From assembly GCA_038496445.1 (NCBI GenBank), contig JALMLS010000009.1:1-64000 (forward strand): a stretch of DNA of 64,000 nucleotides, given 5' to 3'. The stretch is from Trichosphaerium sp. ATCC 40318 (lineage: Eukaryota > Discosea > Flabellinia > Trichosidae). How positions within the stretch are numbered: position 1 is the stretch's first letter; each line of letters starts with the position of its first letter. The notes beneath the pieces are model-generated. The model had not been told where the DNA came from. It was given only the letters and a program-made list of their open reading frames with translations, and ran no database searches. The translations under genes were made by a program, and so were the position numbers. Below, piece after piece: positions 10,361 through 21,199 of the stretch.

Positions 10361-13300
10361 ATGAACACCACAGTTATTAGCGTTCCCGCTGAAATGCGGC
10401 TCAAACCTACGCTACCTAGTCCATGCACCGTAATGGGGGTATCGTTAATGAGAGAAACGCTAGAAATGAACGAAATACGCCAGCATATTTTCCGTCCAGG
10501 TTTGTACTTTTACCACGCTAATAACCTATTTAACGAATTATTAGGCACCTACGAACTAAATAAAAAATCGGCGTTGTACTATGTCCTTACGATTACGCCA
10601 AGAATAATTGGCTGGTCCAAAATAATATCTGTACCATCCAACTGGCGCTTACCAGGTAATTCTAACGTTTTTCGTCTTCGTTGATTGGTTTTTAACCCCT
10701 ACAAGGTAAAGTCACATCAAAACAACAAAACGGCAAAAAGTACAGGCGCGCAGAATACGGCTATTGGCGCTTATTTGAATCACTTGGTTTGGAGCAAAGC
10801 CCAAAGCATCGGGCGACAGGTATGACGCCAACGAATTATTTTTCTTTTTTCGGTTTTGTGTACCTTTAGCATATTCGCAAATTAATCGATTTTCGTCTTA
10901 AGGTCACAACCACGAGTGGCAGATACGCGGCGGACCAGGAGATTCGGATTTAGTACGACAATGGATCGTTAATTTCGAAAAATCTTTACGCGCAATGGGA
11001 GCGACTTGGAAGCCTCCTGAGCCTGGTGGTACGATACTTTTTGGGAGTTATACTTTTCGCTTAAAATAACGTAACCTTTTTTTGACCTATTTGTTGTGTA
11101 GACTTACCCGAACAAAACATCTCGCAATCACAAAAGCGTGGGCGCAAAAGAGGTCCAACGTATCAATCTCGCGAAAGACAAAAGATTTGGCGTCGAAATG
11201 CGAAAAAACATAAACTTGAAGACCAACTACGCGAGTGGGAACAACGCGTTACGTACGTTCTTTTTTTTTTTTGCAGCCTGTTTGATCTTTTTTACTGATG
11301 GTCTTCAGTGTTCTAAAAAAGCAGATCTCTACAGAACAGGCTGATTACGCAAACAAACAAGGTACACATAACGGTTTTTTTGAGACAAGTTTAGTTTGCT
11401 GACGTTTCATTTCAGCCAAGAGAAAGGATGAATCGCTTGAACCATTGGAGCAATTGGTACTCTCTGCTCTCGTTGAGGGCGCAGGAGACCGAAAACGGTT
11501 AACTAGTACATCAACTAGCGAAACAAGCCAAAAAGCTACTACGTACTCTCCACCATGCCAACGCGTTGGAGAAAAGCGCAAGCTTATGGATTCTGGCAAC
11601 TATACACAGCAGCAACCGAAAAAAGTCAGGAAACTTAGCGTAAAGCGACCACACGCTCTTCCAACGGTAAATAATCAAGCAAAGACAGTTTACAACAAAA
11701 CTAAATACTTTTTGTAGAGCAACTTACCTTTTCAGTTCGCTGATCAGTTCTACCTTGCAACGAATAGCGTCCGGGATCAATTTTACTCATCTGTACAGAG
11801 TACGTACAGAAAGTTTTTTTTACTTTTTTTCTTCTTTTTTTAATTGACGGCTTTATGATTAGATACTGTCCCTACAAAGGGCTTTGGTGCTGAGGATTAT
11901 AGATACTGGGCATGGACCCAATATGCTCTTGTAAACAACGTGTATTATGGAGTAAAAGAGGAGGATGACTTGCCTGTGGCTGTCTACTTTTCTGATGCTG
12001 GTGTACGATTTTACATTGTTTTTTCTTGTAGAAAAAAAACATTGCTGATATCAAACCCCTTAGACTAAGGCTCTAGACAAAAAAATTGCGTGGTGGCAAG
12101 ATTATAAAGACTGTCCTCAGGTTATTCGTTATGTTGGTAAACGTGAAGGATGTCTTGCGACTGATCTTCCTTACGCATCGTTGCAGTACGTTTTTTACTC
12201 AATTTTTTTTTTGGATATTTTTCGCCAAAGATTACTCGTAATAACACCGTTTTTGGCATTATTTCTTATTATTTTATTCAAGGCAACTCGCTTCCAGATG
12301 GCGTCAGAAGAACTGGCCAGTAATGGAGCGAGGTATAAAGGCATCTCACCTGTTTTTGTGTAAGATTATGCTTTCGCGTATATTATGTAGTCTGAGCCAA
12401 GTGAATGCTTGGCAAGGTAAATCAGGTACGTATTACTCCTTTTTTGTTTTGGTTTTTTTTATTACTCGTAAAAATAACCCTTTTTAGCGTTTGATTTCGG
12501 CCAAATTAATCCGGACAATATCTTGGTTAGTAACTTTGCTCCTGGGCAGTTTAGAATCAATATTTGTTTTGCTACCTTCAGTACACGAACGGAATGGGCC
12601 TCACCTGAGAAAGAAGGTGGTTTTAAACACCCTAAAACAGATGTATACACTATCGGTGAGTGTTCCTTTATTTTTTTTCGCAGTTTTTTTTAATTGTTCA
12701 CGTTGACTTTGGGAACTTTTTTTTTGATTTTTCTTTAAAGGGTTATTGCTGTTCTGGCTTTTTACTGGTTGTGAACCTGATGCAAATCTTTCAACGGAAG
12801 CCGCCGAAAATCAAATTCGCCGTCAATTGGACGCTTTAGTAGATTTCGCTATACAATCTGGTTGTGAATACGCTACAGAAGTAGTTAACGCAGCACAAGC
12901 AGTTTTGGTACGTATTTTTGAATCTTTTGTTTTGTTTTGGAATTTGCTTCGTGTAGTTTTACTTATTTTGATCGTAGCTTGCTACACAAAGACAGTCTTC
13001 AAGGAGGCCTTCTGTTAGAGAGCTTAAAAGCCATCCTTTCCTTGCACCTCGTACAACTATTGACAGGCTGTTTATTGCTCTTCATGCTCTTAAACAACGT
13101 CAGGAATCTCATTTTGTTAATCTTGATAAAGAACTAAACGAACAGCGATGGTATAGCTCAGTGGCTCAATCTATTTGTAGACAAAATGGTGTCAGTGAAC
13201 AACAAAGCGCTACTACTTTTCTTGACCAACACAACCAAAACGAAGCAAACAATAATGTATTGCCTCTTGGATGCTTTTTTTGGTATTGGGCAAAACATTT

Positions 13301-13421
13301 GCCTAAAAATATGGATACACAAGACGTTTGGAACATACTTGATGAAGTCGTTTTAGATGCTCTAACGCCGGGAGAGGCTTACAAAATTTTACCTGGGCTT
13401 CAATGCTCCTCACATACCTGA
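10361..13421 (+). CDS. Large protein with a degenerate kinase-like domain (predicted pseudokinase)
   Basis: Thirteen exons (10361-10655, 10706-10819, 10903-11028, 11102-11252, 11309-11361, 11416-11666, 11736-11799, 11863-12002, 12064-12185, 12283-12425, 12488-12655, 12741-12907, 12978-13421) give 745 aa with consistent phases. The first 330 residues are a novel, basic, Gln/Lys-rich region. Then a kinase-like fold is traceable: VYYGVKEEDDLPVAVYF where kinases have VAVK, PDNILV after the catalytic-loop position, WASPE for APE, DVYTIGLLLFWLFTG for the F helix, and RPSVRELKSHPFL at the end. The VAVK Lys is Tyr, HRD is replaced by FGQ and no DFG is seen, so catalysis is unlikely. The remaining 120 residues are unlike anything I recognise. 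A scaffold or regulator is the natural guess. Confidence 0.7.
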
Positions 13422-13721
13422 GAATCCAAAAAAAAAACCAAAAACCAAAAAACAAAAACAAAAAAAAACTGGCGGATTTCTCAAATTGTAAAAATGAAAA
13501 TATGTGTATAAAACTCGTGGGAGAGTCATTAAAGTAACCTAAGCAAATACTTCACGTAGTGGTTTTTTTCGTGCAAAGACTGAAAAACGAATTACACTCA
13601 ACGAAATAAGAACTTGGTTTCGTAAATGTTCGTAACATTTTTTTTTTGGTTGATGGCTTATGGAATTGCAGTTTAAGTGCACGAACTTTTCTATCTGCTG
13701 TTTTATTCCCCTCTATTAGCA

Positions 13722-14117
13722 ATGGACGCCGGTTGTTTGATAAATTGTGACGATAAGCGGGTCTTGAGTGAAGAAGAACTGTTGGAGGGTATTCCTACAA
13801 GTATTGAAAACCAAAACAGTGATGAAACGCACTATATGTATCGCAGAGTGATTTCAGACAGCCCAACTCAAACGAAACAAGAAGAGCCTTCGTGGAAACT
13901 ACAACACTCTAAACAACCCTCAACATCTCGACGAAGCTCATGCCGGCTCTTTAACGCAACCGAGAAAGTTGAAGGCGATAACACAACTTTCGACCCTTTT
14001 AGGGTCCACGAAGAACCACCACCACATCTGCAGCGACGAAAGAGCAGCATAGAAATTTTAAAGCTTTATTCCACCCCTTCCACACTTGAAACCGACAGGC
14101 ACCTCATAAAATTGTAA
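13722..14117 (+). CDS. Hypothetical Ser/Thr-rich acidic protein
   Basis: Open frame of 131 aa from the first ATG at 13722, beginning MDAGCLINCDDKR. The sequence TATTAG just before the ATG could be a splice acceptor, so a 5' exon may be missing. Contents: an acidic N-terminus (EEELLEG), then Ser/Thr/Arg-rich disorder with possible phosphorylation sites (RRKSSIEI). No domain is recognised. The 300 bp upstream (13422-13721) is A/C-rich low complexity plus plain AT-rich sequence and probably contains both the end of the previous transcript and this promoter. Confidence 0.4.
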   Translation: MDAGCLINCDDKRVLSEEELLEGIPTSIENQNSDETHYMYRRVISDSPTQTKQEEPSWKLQHSKQPSTSRRSSCRLFNATEKVEGDNTTFDPFRVHEEPPPHLQRRKSSIEILKLYSTPSTLETDRHLIKL

Positions 14118-14907
14118 ATACTTGTACTATAAACACCCTCTGACACAATTTGATGCATGTACATCTTTTTTTACTAAACCACCCAAAAAAAGCGCGCGGC
14201 ATATATACCGCGTTTAAACATAACTAAAATAGCGATCAAAGTGGTACACAAGTTTTTAAAAAGCACCGAAAAGTGTTTTGTACACTACCTCTTCAAATCG
14301 ACCAGAACAAATTCGTTAGTGCTTATACTAGTATCTGGTTCGTTTTGTGCGTTTGTGTCGGCTCGCCGAGATACAAGTTCGTGCAGTTATGTAGCATCCT
14401 AAACAGATAACCACCCACGGCGCATAGGTATTACACTGTGAAGCATTACAGACACTTAGTAGCGCTTGGAAGCAAGGAAAACTAAAAAAAACTCAAACAT
14501 TTACTCGCTCAAGAAAGGCCTCTACGACCTATCATACGCACTGGAGTAGGTTATTCGGTTCCGGAATATATTTCCTAAACTAGTGAGTATGAATGGCACA
14601 AAAAAGCAGCGAAGCCAAAAAATGAGTGATTGTCAAAAATATTTGTCAACTAATGATATAATTTGATTGTACATAGCACAAACCCTATGTTCTATATGCA
14701 TAACTAAATATCAAGCATGAAAGAAAAACGTCAAATGTGTCGCTTTACGAGCCGGAACAAATCATTCTTTTTGTAAAATTATGATTTGCTTTTCGTTTTC
14801 GCTTTCTTATAAAATTACAACTCGGCTATTTGGGTTTTGTCATAAAATAATGATGCTACTAAATATCATTATTTAAAGCTTATTTCGCATTGTTTTGACA
14901 ACTTTGA
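14118..14907. other. AT-rich intergenic stretch
   Basis: About 790 bp with no open frame of note on either strand and no recognised repeat or RNA gene. Confidence 0.55.
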
Positions 14908-15379
14908 TTATTCGTCAATACAATTAAACAGATCTTTCCATGCAGTTGGTAAATTGGTGCACGCTTCAAACTCCAATCTCTTAGGATAGTGAGCAAAGCA
15001 GCAATGTTGTAAGTACACTGCAAGATCAACTTCATTAGCATGATATTTGACTTGTTCCCAAAAATAAAATCAAGAAGTATTTTTGTCTAAAAAATTCCAA
15101 CTTCTTTTTCACCACTGTCTTTCTCCGACGGTTAGAAGTGAATAAATGAACCCAGTCATCCTTCTTGTTTAATTTGAAGTTTAGGTTATGTACCCCAACC
15201 GCCATACTTCACCTTGCAGTGATCATACTTAAAGTATGTCGGCAAGCCAGTAGCACGTGACCACAGAATCCACTAAAAAAAGCAAGTATGTTAACCCAAA
15301 TGGAATTGCTACTATGCTCTACTTGAAAGAAATTCCAGCTTACATTTGTACAACCGCACGTAGGTTTGTTTCTGCGCAT
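14908..15379 (-). CDS. Small protein of unknown function, 85 aa
   Basis: Three exons (15379-15344, 15272-15194, 15050-14908) splice in frame from an ATG to a TAA. The protein begins MRRNKPTCGCTN, continues WILWSRATGLPTYFKYDHCK and ends in a helix-like region around VDLAVYLQHCCFAHYP and LPTAWKDLFNCIDE. It is rich in Trp, Tyr and Cys (seven Cys). No family is recognised. The acceptor of the last exon (AACAAG at 15051) is less typical than others here; it was chosen because the upstream frame has a stop and the phase then closes. Confidence 0.5.
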
Positions 15380-15516
15380 GATTAGAAGAGTAAGGTCATT
15401 AAGAGTCCCAGGGAAACTTGGCGTAATGACAATTCATGCATGGTAGACATTTAAAAATTGACAGTTTTTGAAGATTTGTAGTTTTATGTGACCAAAAATT
15501 ATTTAGGTACTTTGAC

Positions 15517-16499
15517 ATGGCGTGTTTAGCTACGGGTCGGCTCCTGCAGCGTTTTACAATCCAAACGTCACTAAAGCGTACTGTTTCAAGAGATACACGC
15601 GTAGTTGTACGTGCCAGAATTGCTAGAAGATGTTTGAGCACAAATGGCGGTGAGCACGCCAAATTTATGAAATTAGCAATAGAACAAGCTCAAAAGTCTC
15701 TCAATACTGGTGGTACGCCTAGAAAATAGATAGAATTATAATACGGCAGTTAACCGCTGGAATACAGGCATTCCTATTGGCTCTGTTCTCGTAAAGGGCG
15801 GTAAAGTGATAGGCAGCGGTCATAATCAACGTGTACAAAAGGGCAACCCTATTCTTCACGCTGAAGTAGATTGTATGCAAGTGCGCACTTTGAAGACTTC
15901 TGTTCGTTCTCTAATTGGCTATAGAATGCAGGTAGAGTAGGAAACTACAGAGATACGGTATTGTACTCGACGCTAATGCCTTGTCACATGTGTGCAGGAA
16001 GTATGACGTGTTTTTTTTTGGTTTTGATTGTTTCTGACTTCTCTGAAGCTGCTGTACAATTTAAGGTGCCTATAGTAGTAGTTGGTGAAAGTAGAACGTT
16101 TGAGGGTGCTCCAGAATTCATGCGTGGCCATGGTGTGGAGGTACAGCTTGTTAAATTCTGGAAAAAAAAGTCAAAGTTTTTTTCTTGTTTTTAGTCGTCC
16201 ACCCCATAGAGACACCTATTTGGTTTCACTTTTCATATGTGATAAGTATATCACCTAGGCCTGGTGTTTCTAAATAACCATTGTTTTTGTTGCTGTTTGC
16301 AATAACGGAATATCACTCTTTTACTTTTTGTTTTTTTGCAAAGTTTTTCTCTGAGGTTACCATGACGTTTATTTAGGTAATTGATATGGATTTACAAGAG
16401 TGTGTTGATATGATGGAAAGCTTTATTAAGGAAAAACCTAATCTTTGGAATGAAGATATAGGCGAGCCTTGTTCTGTCAGTGGACTAGAAAAAAATTAA
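15517..16499 (+). CDS. Cytosine deaminase (Fcy1-like) with N-terminal extension
   Basis: Zinc enzyme of pyrimidine salvage converting cytosine to uracil. Exons 15517-15712, 15750-15880, 15925-16000, 16049-16140 and 16377-16499 give 205 aa. The zinc site is complete: His102-Ala-Glu104 (ILHAEVDCMQNAGR) and Cys129-x-x-Cys132 (TLMPCHMCAG). IVVVGESRTFEG and the C-terminal KEKPNLWNEDIGE match the yeast/bacterial cytosine deaminase family rather than guanine or tRNA deaminases. The first 45 or so residues are extra, basic and almost free of acidic residues, as in a mitochondrial presequence; yeast Fcy1 lacks this. The last intron (16141-16376) is long for this genome. The enzyme occurs in fungi and bacteria and is absent from animals. 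Confidence 0.88.
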
Positions 16500-16782
16500 T
16501 CAGCTCATGCATCAATAAAATCTAGTTAGGCAAGATTTATCACAAATAATGCAAGCAAGCCCATCACGTGTCTATTGATGGGTTCAAAATACCTTGTAGA
16601 TACAGCCACCATACGGCTGTCATAATCGACCGTTAATTTTATTGGTCGTGATTGTTTTCAGGTCTTTGTTATAAATTATGGTTTGTTCTTTGTGTACACA
16701 AAGTGGATGACTCACATGTGATTGAGGAAATAGAAAAAACTTAGTTTGATTCATATCTGGTAAATAGTATAATACCAATACC

Positions 16783-17781
16783 ATGGCTACATGTTGTGGC
16801 GTTTGCGCCACTTTGATAGTAGCTTTGCTTAGTGTATTCGTATATTTTCTAGTGACGACAGCACCTACAGAGGCAAACAAACCTGTAAACACTGAAGACA
16901 TTATCGCTGAGCATGGAAAGTTCCTTAGATTATCTAATGGTCGTATTCTTGAATATTTTGAACTAGGTGATATAACATCAGGTGATACGATACTATTGAT
17001 TCATGGATACGGCCAAACAGGTCGATTCTTTAAGTTTTATTCTAAAGTTTTTAAGAAACTAAAAGTACGCGTTTTATCCCCTAGTTACCCTGGTACTGGG
17101 CGATCAGAGTTCTTTCCTTACGAGTTTAAAGACTTTCATAAATACGCAGAAGAATTATTAAATCACGTGGGAACTTATAAAGTTTATGCTGTGGGTGTCT
17201 CAAATGGAGGTCCTCATGTTGCTGCTGTAGCTGCAGGTCTTGGAGATCGAATTAAAGACATTGCGATGCTCGTACCTCTTTCAGAAAAAGTACCCGGGAA
17301 TGATCCGTTTAAAGAATGTCCCTTGAAGTCTAGAATAGCGATGGCGCTACTACAGCTCCCTTATATTGGTAGTTTTATTAACAATTATGCTATTAAACCT
17401 TCTCTTATATCTGATCCTATCGGTCATTTCGAGAAACTGATTCCAGAAGAATGGGCCATTTTACGAAACGAGGCAAGTAAAGAAGAGATGGAGAACCTGG
17501 CGAACGACCAAGCGCGTGGTGTTGTACAAGGTGTTGATAGCTTGAATCATGTTATGTATCTTAATAGTAAACCTTGGGGTATTGATTATGATAAAGTAGG
17601 GGAGAACAGAAGAGTATTTATTTACTCTTGTTCACGTGACAGAGTTTGCCCTAGTTCTGGTCAGGAGTACTTGGCAAGCCGTATACCTAATAGTCAACTC
17701 ATTAAACACGGCTGTTCTCATATGACATCGTTCTCACATTTAACAGAAATTATACAGAAATTAATGAGCCATGACGAATAA
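16783..17781 (+). CDS. Membrane-anchored alpha/beta hydrolase
   Basis: Intronless, 332 aa. Residues 9-26 are a hydrophobic helix after a Cys-rich start, so the protein is probably a signal-anchored membrane enzyme with the hydrolase domain outside the cytosol. The alpha/beta fold is clear: oxyanion motif HGYGQTG at 74-80, nucleophile elbow GVSNGG with Ser140, acid Asp286 (CSRDRVC) and His313 (HGCSHM). Substrate unknown; lipase, esterase or epoxide-hydrolase-like activity are all possible. Absence of introns contrasts with most neighbours. Confidence 0.8.
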   Translation: MATCCGVCATLIVALLSVFVYFLVTTAPTEANKPVNTEDIIAEHGKFLRLSNGRILEYFELGDITSGDTILLIHGYGQTGRFFKFYSKVFKKLKVRVLSPSYPGTGRSEFFPYEFKDFHKYAEELLNHVGTYKVYAVGVSNGGPHVAAVAAGLGDRIKDIAMLVPLSEKVPGNDPFKECPLKSRIAMALLQLPYIGSFINNYAIKPSLISDPIGHFEKLIPEEWAILRNEASKEEMENLANDQARGVVQGVDSLNHVMYLNSKPWGIDYDKVGENRRVFIYSCSRDRVCPSSGQEYLASRIPNSQLIKHGCSHMTSFSHLTEIIQKLMSHDE

Positions 17782-18100
17782 TGTGAAACACGTTTTTGTG
17801 AAGCAGTTTCTACTTGTATCTCCTTGTTTGTTTTTGTCTTTTCAATAAATTAAAGGTGTTTGCATGTACTAGTTCCTTTCGTATTCACAAGTCACTGATA
17901 ACGGATTTTACAGTTTTGCTTGTGTTCATAGTGTTTACTACATTTCGCTACAAGGATGTAAACGTATCACATGATCATGTATTAAGTACCTTGCAGATGT
18001 AAACTGTTAACTTGTCAGGCGAAATGCAACAGATGATTGGCTGTTTCCACTTTCAGCTTTTAAGGCAACAAGATTAAATGGCTACTGTAGGGTTGCATCA
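17782..18100. other. Short intergenic stretch
   Basis: About 320 bp between the hydrolase gene and the decayed MORN-type gene. No feature is seen. Confidence 0.5.
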
Positions 18101-18454
18101 ATGTTACAACTAGTTCTTGAAGAAAAAGATTATCAAAAAACAATAAAAAAAAGAAATGGAACACGTAAAGATATGGTTCAAGAGGGACCTACACTACACC
18201 CAAATAAATGCCATCTGTTAAACCTTCCAGGAGAGATTCAGTTTTATAATATCGATTTGGACCGTTCCGTAAACATAAATTGGACGCTGTTCTCGAAACA
18301 AACGGCAATGGTGACTAGGTTTGATGGTAATTTTAAAAAGCATGGCAAATGACAAAGAAGATTGGTATGACAATGGCCAAAGAAGCAATGTAACTTCATC
18401 AAAGGAGAACTTGAGGGAGAGTACAATGAGTGGGCCAATGATGGCAAGTTGTAA
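18101..18454 (+). pseudogene. Decayed copy of the F-box-like MORN/YwqK-type family
   Basis: Around 18218-18352 the translation LNLPGEIQFYNIDLDRSVNINWTL-like text aligns with the N-terminus of the two intact family members in this window (SLPLEISHLVWDIDSDLYQKWPLF at 30.4 kb; SLPIELHLDIVELDSEVYMKWPLL at 58.4 kb). A TGA stop at 18350 interrupts it. Beyond the stop, KEDWYDNGQRSN is found in another frame, then GELEGEYNEWANDGKL in a third, ending in TAA at 18452. Two frame changes and a stop within 250 bp, with no splice pattern that repairs all of them, indicate a pseudogene. The repeat part is also much shorter than in the intact copies. Confidence 0.65.
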
Positions 18455-18803
18455 ATGGTAAGTTTGGCTGGCGCATGCTCGGTATTGGGACTACAACAAG
18501 CCATAAGAAAACAGTATATAAGAGAGCCAGGTGCAAGTGTCAGTTTCTATCGTCGAGAAACGAATATGCTCGCTTTAGGCGCTGATATAACTTTCCCTGC
18601 TTGGAACCTGGCAACAACAGAAAGCATGTAGCACAACTTAGTGGAACAAAAAAAATTGTAAACTCACGTTTGTTACGTAACCAAAGAGGAAACTATAAAA
18701 CCCACGCTTACGCGATTTGTGCTTCAGTATTGTACGTTATACGATTCTGAGTATTGTAGATAATTGTTGTTGTAAAACTATTTTATTGTTGCTACGCTGT
18801 GTT

Positions 18804-19117
18804 TTATGGTACGCCAGGGAAGCTGTCAACATACTTGATTGTAAAGTCTTGGCCGCCAGTAACAATTTTGATTTTGTAGTCTGGGAAAGAGTCTACAATT
18901 TGCCATTTGCCCGGACCATCAGGGAAACAGTCGACTTTTTGTACGTTGAGGTCACAAATGCCTGTGTCAACCTACAAAGAAAATACGTTAGTAATGCGTC
19001 TAGTCACTCTCCTGCCTAGAAAACGGCGATTTCGGGATGTGAACTTACTTTTACTTCGTAGTCTGCGAAACTGTCTACGAATTCGATTTTACCGAAGATT
19101 TTAGATACGTCAGCCAT
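18804..19117 (-). CDS. Tiny VDSFPD-repeat protein, similar to bacterial septafoil-knot-type proteins
   Basis: Two exons (19117-19049 and 18971-18804) give 78 aa starting MADVSKIFGKIEFVDSFADY. The motif VDSFxD recurs: FVDSFADYEVKV, KVDCFPDGPGKWQ, IVDSFPDYKIKIV, KYVDSFPGVP. This pattern of short beta strands between VDSFPD turns is what I remember from a small bacterial family annotated as a septoil (7_1) knot fold; that assignment is recollection and inference, not something computed here. No signal peptide. The in-frame intron and the splice signals shared with its neighbours show it is a resident nuclear gene rather than contamination. Function unknown. Confidence 0.75.
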
Positions 19118-19726
19118 TGTTGTTGTTGTTGTACTTGTTTAATATGATATTTGTTCACTTGAGAGTGACTTTAAGTCACTTTTTTGTTGAACATTCACGA
19201 AATCCAAAGATGGCACCTTTTTTTTCAATTTAGGAACTTTGTTGGGTTTGAAAGACGCGCTCAATAATTGCTGTAGATAGCGTTTAACTTAAAAAGGTGT
19301 CAAATGAGGCTATTCAGTGTCTGTTGTTATCAGAATTGGTCAACTACGAAAGTAAGCTTACTTTAAATTAAAAATCAGATTCACTAAATGAAAGAAATCG
19401 GAAGTTCCTTAAGATTTTTTTCATTAAAAGTAAACTGCTTGGTTGTTTTATACAACAAACAGCTGTTTATCTAGTACTTCTACGCGTAGGAGATATGCTG
19501 TGCACATTTTAGGTTGCGAATGTCCTATGAACTGAAACAATATTATAGCACTATGAGGGCGATCGCTAGCATGACGTAACATCCAGAATCATACCAAGTA
19601 CTCCCCAGGACAGAAATTTCGCATATTTAACAAGAAAACTGTAGTCTTTTGTTCTAACTACCAGTGATACACGGCTTTCTATATTAACAATACATATCTT
19701 GAAAGGTGAAGATGGGTATCATTTAT
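19118..19726. other. Intergenic stretch
   Basis: About 600 bp upstream of the knot-type gene and downstream of the GPI-type gene. A triplet run (TTG repeated) directly precedes the start codon of the small gene on its sense strand as (CAA)n. Nothing else is recognised. Confidence 0.5.
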
Positions 19727-21199
19727 TTAAAGCAACACTGAAACAATGAGCAGTACAAACATAAGAAGAACGCTGTTTGTGACGGCGTCTGATGTATCGT
19801 CAAGACTCATAGTAGCACCAAGAGTTGGATCATATGTTATGAGATCAGCACCGGCGGCAAACTCAACCTCAACGATCCTAGCTTCCCAATTTCCATTGAA
19901 TTTTGATTTCAACTGAGCTTCAATTTGAACGTTGTTACCAAAAGCAGCTTCAAAAGTGGTTGTTTTGAACGCCGAAACTGTGACCTAACGCTCCATTAGC
20001 TAATTTGTTGACACATCTTGCTGCAATTGATTTCAAAACGCGACGTGCGGTGGGCAATAGTTGGAGGTCGAAAAGTAATACTCTTCTTTTGTGTGTTTCT
20101 TTGTTTTTTCGGAAGAAAAAAAACGTACTGGTTTAGTTTCTAAATTGTACACGGCTTCTTTGGCTACTTTGAAATATACTGGGTTATCTGTAGTTTGTTG
20201 TGTGACAACACCCAGTTCGCCTTCCCAAGAAGCACTTCCAGAAGCAACGCCCATAGAGAGAACCAAGTTGTTTTCAGCATTAGCGTATTGGTACCCAGAA
20301 AGTTGAATGATACTCTCCTATTGAGGGTTAGCACGATATCGGAATGCCTGTGCATGAGGATGGTTCTGGAAAACGTACGAGTGTTGCTGGACCGACATTA
20401 GTGTCAAAGTTTGAAGTTCCATGTGAGTCAGAAATCATAAAAGTAATAGCAAGATCACCGCGGTAATCAGTATCTGGAGGAATACGACCTCCTTTTCTAA
20501 CCATCCTGGCAGTGTATGTTCCCCATTTAAGAGAGTCTTTAGTTCCAATATCAGTGAGTTGATAGTTGTTTCTCTAATCACGTGTTTAGTAAGCGCGTCA
20601 AATAGAATAAAGTGAAACAACTTCAAGTATGATTCGTACGTTGAGATAGAATGTATCAATGACATGTCCTGTAGTATTTTTTTCTTCTATTTTGAAGAAC
20701 GAAGTAGCCATGAACCCAGCAGCTAGATCGGCTCGAAGTTTAAAAGGCTAATATCGATAGGTTAGACACTGCGTACTCATAGTAAGCACGTACGTCATCT
20801 AATGTTGGTTCTTCTACAGCAATTTGAGCTCCAAAGAAACCAAGAGTAGCAGCTGGGAAACGAGCTATTACCGAACCCAGGACTGGAGCAGCAGATGCTA
20901 AGTGACAATAAGTATTCTACAACGTATTTTTTCCTTTTGTTTTTGCTATGAGTGAAAGAAAGGTTTGTACCTCCGGACATGAAGTTCAAGTTTCCACTTG
21001 ACTTGTCTGCGTTTACTTCAAGAGAAGAGTACCGTAGTCCATTGAAAAAACGTTTCATGCTTGTAGCCCGTAAGGAACCACCGTTGTTGTCAACATTTAG
21101 CCCCCACTGTGTGTCTTTTGTTATTTGCTGTGCACGTGTTACACATACTGCCAAGGCAAGCAGTATACACGAAATAAAAACACTTGATCTCATGGTCAT
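19727..21199 (-). CDS. Secreted, probably GPI-anchored protein of unknown function
   Basis: Six exons (21199-20971, 20897-20794, 20747-20640, 20573-20379, 20317-20129, 19984-19727) give 360 aa. The start has two nearby ATGs (MTMRSS); either precedes a clear signal peptide ending around VTRAQQ. The C-terminus is a small-residue segment (DDTSDAVTNS) followed by a hydrophobic tail ending VSVLL, the classic GPI-attachment layout. The middle is rich in beta-type segments such as KSLKWGTYTARMVRKGGRIP and DLAITFMISDSHGTSNFD, which could form a jelly-roll or polysaccharide-binding surface domain. No family is recognised. Several introns show GTACGT donors and a CTAAC branch site. Confidence 0.72.
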
